Assembly: GCF_001046875.1 (NCBI RefSeq)
Contig: NZ_HF571038.1
Coordinates: 2,620,729-2,658,473 of the forward strand
Source: Nostocoides jenkinsii Ben 74
GTDB taxonomy: Bacteria; Actinomycetota; Actinomycetes; Actinomycetales; Dermatophilaceae
DNA length: 37,745 nt
Reading direction: 5' to 3'
In this document: in pieces, positions 1-6,000 of the stretch
How the letters are laid out: each line of letters begins with the position of its first letter
Numbering within the stretch: the stretch's first letter is position 1
Translations under genes and position numbers: made by a program
The notes under the pieces: generated by a model
Database searches by the model: none
Seen by the model: only the letters and a program-made list of their open reading frames with translations
What the model was told of the DNA's origin: nothing

Positions 1-158
1 CCCACGAGGCACTGCGGTTCGAGGCGTGCGAGGTCGCACGCCGGATCACCGCCGGGGAGACGAGCTCACCACTGATGCCACCCGAGGAGACGCTCGCGAT
101 CATGCAGTTCATGGACGCGGTCCGCGACCAGATCGGCGTGCGCTTCCCGGGCGAGTAA
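1..158 (+). CDS. Gfo/Idh/MocA-family oxidoreductase, C-terminal end (partial)
   Basis: Only the last 51 codons lie in the window; the frame starts at base 3 and stops at TAA 156-158. The tail reads HEALRFEACEVARRITAG, a helix MPPEETLAIMQFMDAVRDQ and then IGVRFPGE. The order E-x-x-E-V-A-R, M-P-x-E-E-T-L-x-I-M, R-x-Q-I-G-x-x-F/Y-P is what closes many NAD(P)-dependent Gfo/Idh/MocA sugar or inositol dehydrogenases, where it packs under the substrate-binding sheet. The Rossmann domain and the catalytic Lys are outside the window, so the substrate cannot be named. It converges on the acyl-CoA-binding protein gene across a long hairpin. Confidence 0.72.
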   Translation, partial: HEALRFEACEVARRITAGETSSPLMPPEETLAIMQFMDAVRDQIGVRFPGE

Positions 159-221
159 GACGCGCCTTTTGCGGGCGAGTAGGGCCGTGCCGTTGCCGGG
201 CGGGTGGGCGACGCCGGTTGG

Positions 222-339
222 TTCACGTCAAACCTTTTCGCTCACGTCATACCTTGGCGTTCACGTCACCCGCTCTAGAGGGTGACGTGGGCGCAAAGGG
301 GTGAGGTGAACGGAAAGGTTTGACGTGAGGCTCAGGCGC
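222..339. repeat. Compound hairpin of 19-bp units between convergent genes
   Basis: Three direct 19-bp units (222-240, 241-259, 260-278) share TCACGTCA followed by an ACCTT-like end. They are followed by imperfect inverted copies (about 280-338), for example AAAGGTTTGACGTGAG at 314-329 against TTCACGTCAAACCTTT at 222-237. The whole can fold into one stem of roughly 50 bp around CTCTAGAG. It lies between two genes transcribed towards each other and probably ends or insulates both transcripts; no T-tract is present. Confidence 0.7.
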
Positions 340-347
340 AGGGGCGG

Positions 348-617
348 TCAGGCGAGAAGTTCGTCGACCTGGGCGATATAGGCCTGCTCGGCGTCCGCGG
401 CGCTTGTTCCGGCGAGCTTCTGCCAGGCGTCGTACTTCGCCCGGCCGACCAGGTCGAACATCCCCGGGCGCTTGCCCGACACGTCGCCCTCGGTCACCTG
501 CTTATAAAGCGCGTACAGCGTCAGCTTGACGTCATTGCCGGGATCGGCGGTGAGGGTCTTGACGGCGGCGACGGCCTCATCGAATGCGGGGCTGGGCTCG
601 AATGCAGGGCTAGGCAT
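348..617 (-). CDS. Acyl-CoA-binding protein (ACBP)
   Basis: An 89-residue cytosolic protein, the usual ACBP length, that binds medium- and long-chain acyl-CoA esters and buffers them. The diagnostic core is visible: [14 protein letters not shown] (residues 32-45), then [19 protein letters not shown] (50-68) and G-T-S. The conserved Tyr and Lys residues of Y-x-x-Y-K-Q and A-K-x-D-A-W form the CoA and acyl pocket in the family. Its ATG lies 8 bp inside the upstream sterol-carrier gene, so the two are probably translationally coupled. The first codons after ATG are an 18-bp tandem duplication (597-614 and 579-596) encoding PSPAFE then PSPAFD; the ACBP fold begins after it. Confidence 0.93.
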   Translation of the reverse strand: MPSPAFEPSPAFDEAVAAVKTLTADPGNDVKLTLYALYKQVTEGDVSGKRPGMFDLVGRAKYDAWQKLAGTSAADAEQAYIAQVDELLA

Positions 618-1002
618 GACTTCCTCCGTGTGGGTTGGGCGGGGCTACCGGAAGGAACGCCCGCAGGTCGGCGCGGATTCCGGAGTGGCGGACGTCGCCG
701 CTGTCCACGGCAGCCTCCCAGGTCAGCGACCCAGTGGCCAGCGCGAGCCACGTCGCGGCATCGGTTTCGATGGTGTTGGGTGGGGTGCCACGCCGGTGCA
801 CCGGCCCCTCAATGCACTGCACCGCACCGAACGGCGGCACCCGCACTTCAACGCTGCGCCCGGGGTGCCGGGCGGCCAGTTCCTCCAGGAGGTAGCGCAC
901 TGCGGTCGCCACCACCGCGCGCGGCGCGCCCTCGCCGAGCGCGAGGCACTCGGCGAGGGCTGCCTTCCCATCGGTCGGCGAGATCCGGCGACGAGCGGGC
1001 AT
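610..1002 (-). CDS. Sterol carrier family protein
   Basis: A 130-residue protein of the actinobacterial sterol carrier family. Recognisable blocks are [56 protein letters not shown] and a C-terminal S-G-x-R-A-D-L segment, matching a hydrophobic-pocket lipid-binding fold. The ligand is unknown. The ATG overlaps the stop of the upstream SGNH hydrolase by one base (TGATG), and its own end overlaps the ACBP start by 8 bp, so the three form a compact unit. In actinobacteria this family is often found beside purine-synthesis genes, which fits purC/purD upstream. Confidence 0.85.
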   Translation of the reverse strand: MPARRRISPTDGKAALAECLALGEGAPRAVVATAVRYLLEELAARHPGRSVEVRVPPFGAVQCIEGPVHRRGTPPNTIETDAATWLALATGSLTWEAAVDSGDVRHSGIRADLRAFLPVAPPNPHGGSHA

Positions 1003-2120
1003 CAGCCGCCGTACGCGCGGGCCTGGGCCGCGGAATAGCGCGCGTCCGCGGCGTCGATGCTGGCCCGCGACGACAGGTCAACGCCGGCGCGAGCGGCCGC
1101 GGCCTTCGCCTCCGGCGTCGTCAGGTCTGGGGCCACGAAAGACTTCGGGGTGATGGTGCGGTCCAGCGCGGCATACCGACGCTGTTGCGTGGTGAGACGC
1201 TCCGCCGACGCGGCAGCGGTCGCCCGGATAGCCGGGGTAAGCCGCAGCGTCGACCCGGTGACGAACGGACTCACCGTGGGCAGGTAGCCGCTGCTGTGGC
1301 CGACGACCTTCGGGTGGTACGACTCGGAGATCGGGTTCGACAGGCCGTTGATCCACTCGGCTCGGTCGCACACGGCGTGCCCGACAAAGGCGTTCGTCGG
1401 ATTGGCGAAGGCAAATCCCTTGCTGGCCGCCAGCGTCGCCAGCTTGCTGTTGAGCAGGTCCGCGGTCTGGTTGAGGCGCGACTCCTCGCTCGGGGAGAAC
1501 CACGTGAAGGCATTGCAGTCGTCGCCATTGAAGATCCGCGGATAGCCGACGATGGTGACCCTCGCCTGGGGGGATCGGGCCTTGATCGCGTCATACAGCG
1601 CGGCCAGGCGGGACGGGAGGGTGGCGTTGATGAAGCTCTGCGCGGTGTCGATACGTCCATTGCAGTTGGACATCCACCCGGGCTTCGCGCATTCGGTGAG
1701 CACGTCGGCGAACCCCGCGTCGTTGCCACCCACCGACAGCGTCACGTATGCCGTGCCCGCCCCCAGCGCGGAGAGTTGCGTGTTCGTGACGTCGGGGATC
1801 GTCGCGCCCGAGCACGCCCGGAAGTTGAGCGCATAGCCGGCCGCGCTCGCGATCAGGCTCGGGTAGGCATAGATTGAGCGCTGGCACGCGGTGCCGTCGT
1901 TGAGATAGGTCCGCGTTCCGGTGCCCGACGAATAGCTGTCACCGAGCGCGACGTAGCTTGATCCCGCTGCCTGCGCGGGAACGGCGGTCGCCGCGACCAG
2001 CAGGCCAGCGCCGAGGCCGGCGAGGATCACACCGCCTGAGCGGACGCCGTGGTCACGCAGGACTGATCGGCGACGGGGGACTGACCGGTTACGGGGGACG
2101 GACGGGCGGGGGACGGGCAT
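1002..2120 (-). CDS. Secreted SGNH-family lipase/esterase
   Basis: A predicted extracellular GDSL/SGNH hydrolase of 372 residues. An Arg-rich N-terminus and hydrophobic stretch [20 protein letters not shown] end in AQA-AG, a signal-peptidase-like site. The catalytic blocks follow in order: [11 protein letters not shown] (nucleophile Ser), the G-A-T block, [10 protein letters not shown] (oxyanion Gly and Asn) and [11 protein letters not shown] (Asp/His region). Paired Cys residues resemble Streptomyces secreted lipases. I chose ATG 2118-2120 because GAGGAG lies six bases upstream; the GTG at 2138 falls inside a perfect 7-bp hairpin (2135-2152). The first residues carry a 15-18 bp tandem repeat coding V-P-R-x-R-S. 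The chain extends about 100 residues past the SGNH core, possibly as a second small domain. Confidence 0.88.
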   Translation of the reverse strand: MPVPRPSVPRNRSVPRRRSVLRDHGVRSGGVILAGLGAGLLVAATAVPAQAAGSSYVALGDSYSSGTGTRTYLNDGTACQRSIYAYPSLIASAAGYALNFRACSGATIPDVTNTQLSALGAGTAYVTLSVGGNDAGFADVLTECAKPGWMSNCNGRIDTAQSFINATLPSRLAALYDAIKARSPQARVTIVGYPRIFNGDDCNAFTWFSPSEESRLNQTADLLNSKLATLAASKGFAFANPTNAFVGHAVCDRAEWINGLSNPISESYHPKVVGHSSGYLPTVSPFVTGSTLRLTPAIRATAAASAERLTTQQRRYAALDRTITPKSFVAPDLTTPEAKAAAARAGVDLSSRASIDAADARYSAAQARAYGG

Positions 2121-2134
2121 GGTGCTCCTCACTG

Positions 2135-2165
2135 CCACGCACCATTGCGTGGTTACCCAAGGGTA
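2135..2165 (-). promoter_or_regulatory. Leader hairpin and palindrome before the SGNH lipase
   Basis: CCACGCA (2135-2141) pairs with TGCGTGG (2146-2152) over a 4-base loop, just ahead of the GAGGAG ribosome site. Directly upstream is the near-palindrome TACCCAAGGGTA (2154-2165), whose minus-strand reading TACCCT could serve as a -10 box. Function is inferred from position only. Confidence 0.4.
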
Positions 2166-2218
2166 GGGCGCGGACCCCAGCCTCGTCCGCCAAACCGTCC
2201 GATCGGCTCGTCCCGAAG

Positions 2219-3148
2219 TCAGAGCGTCGTCCCGGTCAGCCGCTCGTAGGCCTCCACATAGCGCGCCCGAGTGGCCGCCACGACCGACTCCGGCAGCGGG
2301 GGCGGCGGGTCACCCGACTGCTTCGCCCAGCCGCTCTCGGTGGTGAGCCAATCGCGGACATACTGCTTATCGAAGGACGGTTGCGGGTGACCGGGCTCCC
2401 ACAGGTCGGCCGGCCAGAAGCGCGAAGAGTCGGGCGTGAGCACCTCGTCGGCCAGAACCAAGCTCCCGTCGGCTCCCACGCCGAACTCGACCTTGGTGTC
2501 CGCCAACAGGATTCCGCGTTCGGCGGCGATCTCGTCGCCGCGCTTCAGGATGGCGACCGTGAGATCCCGCGCCGCGGCCGCCCGCTCGGCGCCGACCAGG
2601 TCGACGACGTCTGTGAAGGTGATTGGCTCGTCGTGCTGCCCCGCCGGCGCCTTAGAACTCGGCGTGAAGATCGGCTCCGGCAGCCGGGATCCGTCCACCA
2701 GCCCCGGGGGCAGCGCGATACCGCTGACGGCGCCCGTCGCGGCATACTCCCCCAGCCCACCACCGGTGAGATAGGCGCGGGCGACGCACTCGACGGGCAG
2801 CATCTCCAGTCGGCGCACCAGGACCGCGCGCCCGGCAACGGCCGTCGGGACATCGGTGGAGACGATGTGGTTGGGAACGAGGTCGGCCAGTTGCTCGAAC
2901 CACCACAGCGACAACTGCGTCAGGACTCGGCCCTTGTCCGGGATCGGCGTCGCGAGGATGTGGTCATAGGCGGAGATCCGGTCCGAGGCGACGAGCAGCA
3001 GAAGCTCGGGATCGGGCCTGCCGGCGGCGGTGAGCGGCGCATACAGATCGCGCACCTTGCCGGAGTAGAGATGGACGTACCCGGGCAGTTCCATGGCCCC
3101 CGTCTTGTCGATGGCCCCAGTCTCGCCCATGCCCCCAGTCTCGCCCAT
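2219..3148 (-). CDS. purC: Phosphoribosylaminoimidazole-succinocarboxamide synthase
   Basis: SAICAR synthetase, which joins CAIR and aspartate using ATP in de novo purine synthesis. Family landmarks are all present: [76 protein letters not shown] and [12 protein letters not shown]. The fold begins at [11 protein letters not shown]. Before it lie three in-frame ATGs (3148, 3130 and 3094) carried by a four-copy 18-bp tandem repeat, each ATG preceded by a run of four or five G. The true start is therefore uncertain; 3094 gives the most family-like N-terminus and 3148 the longest product. It follows purD by 24 bp, clearly the same operon. Confidence 0.96.
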   Translation of the reverse strand: MGETGGMGETGAIDKTGAMELPGYVHLYSGKVRDLYAPLTAAGRPDPELLLLVASDRISAYDHILATPIPDKGRVLTQLSLWWFEQLADLVPNHIVSTDVPTAVAGRAVLVRRLEMLPVECVARAYLTGGGLGEYAATGAVSGIALPPGLVDGSRLPEPIFTPSSKAPAGQHDEPITFTDVVDLVGAERAAAARDLTVAILKRGDEIAAERGILLADTKVEFGVGADGSLVLADEVLTPDSSRFWPADLWEPGHPQPSFDKQYVRDWLTTESGWAKQSGDPPPPLPESVVAATRARYVEAYERLTGTTL

Positions 3149-3158
3149 GTCCCCAGTC
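3087..3158 (-). repeat. Four-copy 18-bp tandem repeat over the purC start
   Basis: Read on the minus strand, four consecutive 18-bp units (3158-3141, 3140-3123, 3122-3105, 3104-3087) share GACTGGGG-x-CAT and encode M-G-E-T-G-G / M-G-E-T-G-A / I-D-K-T-G-A / M-E-L. Three units carry an in-frame ATG right after a G-run, so copy number would change the number of possible initiation sites and the length of the N-terminus. Confidence 0.85.
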
Positions 3159-3172
3159 TGGCAAAGGCTGGT

Positions 3173-4510
3173 TCAGGAGGGGACGGTGATCTCACCGCGC
3201 TCGGCGCGCTCGGCGATGTCTCGGCGGAAGTGGCCGCCCTCGAGTTGGATTCTGGCGATGCGGTCGTATGCCGCGCCCCTCGCCGCCGCGAGATCCGGCC
3301 CGTTCCCGACGACTGTCAGGACCCGGCCACCGCTGGCGAGGAGTTCGCCAGCCGCGCCACGTCGCGTGCCCGCATGCAGGACGTATGCCGCGCCCTCCCC
3401 TCCGCGCCCCGTCTCCTCGGCGCCCTCCCCCTCGTCACCCTCCCCCGCGTCGGCGGGCTCGGCTCCGGTCACCTCGCCACCCGTGACCGGCGACTCCGGG
3501 TACCCCGGCGCGGCGAGGACGACGGTGACGGAGGTGGCGGCGCGCCATACAAGGGGTTCGGCGAGGTCGAGCTGTCCGGTCGCCGCCGCGAGCAGCACCT
3601 CGGGAAGGGACGTCACGAGGCGGTCGAGCACGACCTGAGTCTCCGGATCGCCGAAGCGGACGTTGAACTCGATGACCTTGGGCCCGCGCGAGGTGAGGGC
3701 GAGACCGACATAAAGCACGCCGACGAACGGCATCCCGAGATGACGCATGGTGTCGATCGTCGGCTGGGCGATGCGGTCGATGACATCGGCAACCAGGCCC
3801 TCCGGGGCCCACTCAAGCGGCGAATACGCACCCATACCACCGGTATTGGGACCCTGGTCCCCCTCCCCGACCCGCTTGAAATCCTGGGCCGGCGCGAGCG
3901 GCACCACGGTCAAGCCATCGCTGAGGCAAAAAAGCGAGACCTCGGGGCCGTCGAGGAACTCCTCGACCACGATCCGTCCGTCCGGGCGCTCAAGACAGGC
4001 GGCGGCGTGCGCCAAGGCCTCGTCGCGATCAGAGGTGACGACGACGCCCTTGCCCGCGGCCAGGCCGTCATCCTTGACGACATAGGGCGCGCCGAGGGCA
4101 TCAAGACCGTCCGCAACCTCCGCCATGGTGGTGCAGACGTGCGCGAATGCGGTGGGAACGCCCGCCTCGGCCATGATCCGTTTGGCGAAGGCCTTGCTGC
4201 CTTCGAGTTGGGCTGCGGCGGCGGACGGGCCAAAGGTGGGGATGCCGGCCGCGCGCAGCGCGTCCGCGACCCCGTCGACGAGCGGAGCCTCGGGTCCGAT
4301 GACCACGAGGTCGACCTCGTGCTCCCGAGCGATGGCGGTGACCGCGTGCTTGTCCGTGATGCCGTCGCCGCCGATCGGGACGCAGGTGGCCAGCGCGGCA
4401 ATGCCGGGATTGCCGGGGGCCGCGATGACCTCATCAACCATGGGATCGAGCGCAATGGCGCGGACCAGTGCGTGCTCACGAGCGCCGGAACCGACAACGA
4501 GGACCTTCAT
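3173..4510 (-). CDS. purD: Phosphoribosylamine--glycine ligase
   Basis: GAR synthetase of 445 residues, the second step of purine synthesis (ATP + glycine + phosphoribosylamine). MKVLVVGSGAREHALV opens the N domain, GSKAFAKRIMAEAGVP and VVKDDGLAAGKGVVV form the ATP-grasp nucleotide site, and EFNVRFGDPETQVVLDRL supplies the metal ligands. I start at ATG 4508-4510 because the family begins MKVLVVGSG; an in-frame start 30 bp upstream adds unconserved residues. The C-terminal domain holds an acidic, Gly/Glu-rich insertion (GEGDEGEGAEETGRGGEG) of roughly 20 residues that most PurD proteins lack, presumably a surface loop. Promoter-distal purC follows 24 bp later. An intrinsic terminator lies in the leader. 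Confidence 0.96.
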   Translation of the reverse strand: MKVLVVGSGAREHALVRAIALDPMVDEVIAAPGNPGIAALATCVPIGGDGITDKHAVTAIAREHEVDLVVIGPEAPLVDGVADALRAAGIPTFGPSAAAAQLEGSKAFAKRIMAEAGVPTAFAHVCTTMAEVADGLDALGAPYVVKDDGLAAGKGVVVTSDRDEALAHAAACLERPDGRIVVEEFLDGPEVSLFCLSDGLTVVPLAPAQDFKRVGEGDQGPNTGGMGAYSPLEWAPEGLVADVIDRIAQPTIDTMRHLGMPFVGVLYVGLALTSRGPKVIEFNVRFGDPETQVVLDRLVTSLPEVLLAAATGQLDLAEPLVWRAATSVTVVLAAPGYPESPVTGGEVTGAEPADAGEGDEGEGAEETGRGGEGAAYVLHAGTRRGAAGELLASGGRVLTVVGNGPDLAAARGAAYDRIARIQLEGGHFRRDIAERAERGEITVPS

Positions 4511-4544
4511 GGGCGCAACGATAATCAGGCGCGAGGACAATCAG

Positions 4545-4615
4545 TGGCGCCAAAAAAGAAAGGGGCGCGGCGTTCCCGAGGAGCAGGGGGGATGTTCCCC
4601 CGGGAACGCCGCGCC
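4545..4615 (-). terminator. Intrinsic terminator pointing into the purD leader
   Basis: A perfect 15-bp stem, GGCGCGGCGTTCCCG (4564-4578) with its complement at 4601-4615, plus inner G/C runs. On the minus strand it is followed by a T-tract, CCTTTCTTTTTTGG (4563-4550). It would stop minus-strand RNA about 40 bp before the purD ATG. The plus strand has no T-tract. Attenuation of purDC and simple insulation of the divergent promoter are both possible. Confidence 0.72.
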
Positions 4616-4698
4616 TTGGCGTGTGGCGCCTGGTGGGGGAACCGGCGCGCTGCACGCGGGTTGACGCGGGATCAACCAATGAAATCTTGACAAACTTC

Positions 4699-4710
4699 TA
4701 CTCGCGAGTA
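4699..4710. promoter_or_regulatory. Perfect 12-bp palindrome TACTCGCGAGTA beside a TTGACA box
   Basis: TACTCGCGAGTA is a complete palindrome lying 7 bp after a consensus TTGACA (4687-4692), in the divergent space between purD and the LuxR-type regulator. It has the form of a dimeric operator; the bound protein is unknown, and the adjacent regulator is the obvious candidate. Confidence 0.42.
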
Positions 4711-4737
4711 AAGCCCTTTCATGACGGACCTCCGACA

Positions 4738-4766
4738 TTGGCGGACACCCGCCATGCGGTTACCGT
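4738..4766 (+). promoter_or_regulatory. Promoter of the LuxR-type regulator
   Basis: TTGGCG (4738-4743), a 17-bp spacer and TACCGT (4761-4766), which sits 7 nt before the ATG at 4774. A hairpin TGGCGG/CCGCCA (4739-4754) overlaps the -35 region. Confidence 0.55.
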
Positions 4767-4773
4767 GGGAGGT

Positions 4774-5901
4774 ATGGCAGCAGGGGACAAGCAGTCCGGC
4801 ACCGGCGACGGCAGGCGTCGGCCGACCGGCACGGGACGAACCAAGAAGGAGTCCGATTCCGACGGACGGGCGCTGGGGACGCCTGCGGGCACGGTCGGGG
4901 CTCGGGTCACGACGTCTACCGGTGCCGCCGTTCGATTGGTCCTCAACGAGGAAGACATCTCTCGGGTTTACACCGCACTACTGCGCCAGCAGAATCCGAG
5001 CCGCGCCGCCCTGCTCGAGTCGGCACTGGATCCCGACTTTGTCGACCGGGCTAGTGTGATCCTCCAGTCTCGCGGGCTGCTGGACCCGACCGACCCAGAC
5101 GACTGGCAGATCCCGGCCCCCGAGTTGGCCATCACGGCGTGGGCCGCCGAGGCGGAGCGCCGGGCGCGCTCATGGCGTGCGAACGCGGGCCAGCTCCATC
5201 AACTCTTCCTCGCAATGCGCGGCAACGAGGTTGTGGACAGCGGCAATCGTGACTTGAGGAACTTGGCCGATATCGCGTCGGCCACCGCCACGATCACCGC
5301 GGCGGCCAAGACCGACATCTTCTCGATTCGCGCCGACTCCCGGCGCACCGAGCAACTTTTGCTGGACCCGTTCAACAGCCACCGTGAGTTCTTCCGCAAT
5401 GCGGCGGGCGATCTGGTGAGACTTCGGGCCGTCTATGACCATGACGTGCTCGACATCCCGGGGGCCCTGGACGCCCTTCGGGAGCGGATGATCGGTGGCG
5501 AAGATATTCGCTTGTCCAGCAAGATCCACTTCTCGGCGATCGTCGTCGACGACGTCGCGGCCGTGGTGGAGTTCAGCCACATCGAGGCGAGCGGTGCGGG
5601 ATCGATGCTGGTGCGCAGCCGTCCCTTCGTGCAAGCACTGTTGCGCCTCGGTGAGGGCCTGTTCGCGTCCGGGGCCGCGCTGCCGATGGGCGAAGACAGT
5701 CGCGGCGTCGACAACAATGCCGAGCGCGATGCCCTGATCCTCAGCCTGCTGGCCGCGGGCGCGAGCGATTCGACGATCACCCGCCGACTCGGAATCTCTC
5801 AGCGGACAGTGGAGCGTCGCATTCGGCACCTGATGGATCACCTTGGGGCAGAGACCCGTTTCCAGGCCGGCGTTCAGGCCGCCCGTCAAGGGATCGTGTG
5901 A
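4774..5901 (+). CDS. LuxR-family C-terminal HTH transcriptional regulator
   Basis: A 375-residue probable transcription factor. Residues 1-45 are Gly/Lys/Arg/Thr-rich and probably disordered. A middle region (LNEEDISRVYTALLRQQNPS onward) resembles the helical N-half of TrmB/LuxR-like actinobacterial regulators, followed by an effector-like domain with KTDIFSIRADSRRTEQLLLDP. The C-terminus has a typical GerE/LuxR helix-turn-helix: ERDALILSLLAAGASDSTI, TRRLGISQRTVERRIRHLMDHLG, then A-E-T-R-F-Q-A-G. ATG 4774 is supported by GGGAGG and a -10 box at leaderless distance; an upstream in-frame ATG at 4621 would run through the promoter. No receiver or ligand domain I can name is evident. It ends 12 bp before the earliest possible HelD start and may be cotranscribed with it. 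Confidence 0.82.
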   Translation: MAAGDKQSGTGDGRRRPTGTGRTKKESDSDGRALGTPAGTVGARVTTSTGAAVRLVLNEEDISRVYTALLRQQNPSRAALLESALDPDFVDRASVILQSRGLLDPTDPDDWQIPAPELAITAWAAEAERRARSWRANAGQLHQLFLAMRGNEVVDSGNRDLRNLADIASATATITAAAKTDIFSIRADSRRTEQLLLDPFNSHREFFRNAAGDLVRLRAVYDHDVLDIPGALDALRERMIGGEDIRLSSKIHFSAIVVDDVAAVVEFSHIEASGAGSMLVRSRPFVQALLRLGEGLFASGAALPMGEDSRGVDNNAERDALILSLLAAGASDSTITRRLGISQRTVERRIRHLMDHLGAETRFQAGVQAARQGIV

Positions 5902-6000
5902 TTCGCCAAGGGATTGGCTGATCCGTCGGCAGTTCCAGCCGAGCCCGCCGAGCGGCTAGGGTGGACTGTTCCCGATTCACCCCTGCACCCCGAGGCCGCC

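Noticed and set aside
222-339. CRISPR-like array
   Set aside because: Units are contiguous at 19 bp with no spacers, half are inverted, and no cas gene is in the window.
4545-4615. Bidirectional terminator
   Set aside because: Only the minus-strand side has a T-tract; the plus-strand 3' flank is CTTGGCG.
1958-4690. Very long plus-strand open frame opposite purC and purD
   Set aside because: It has no recognisable domain and Arg/Gly-rich composition; purC and purD on the other strand account for all conserved motifs. Such mirror frames are normal at this G+C content.
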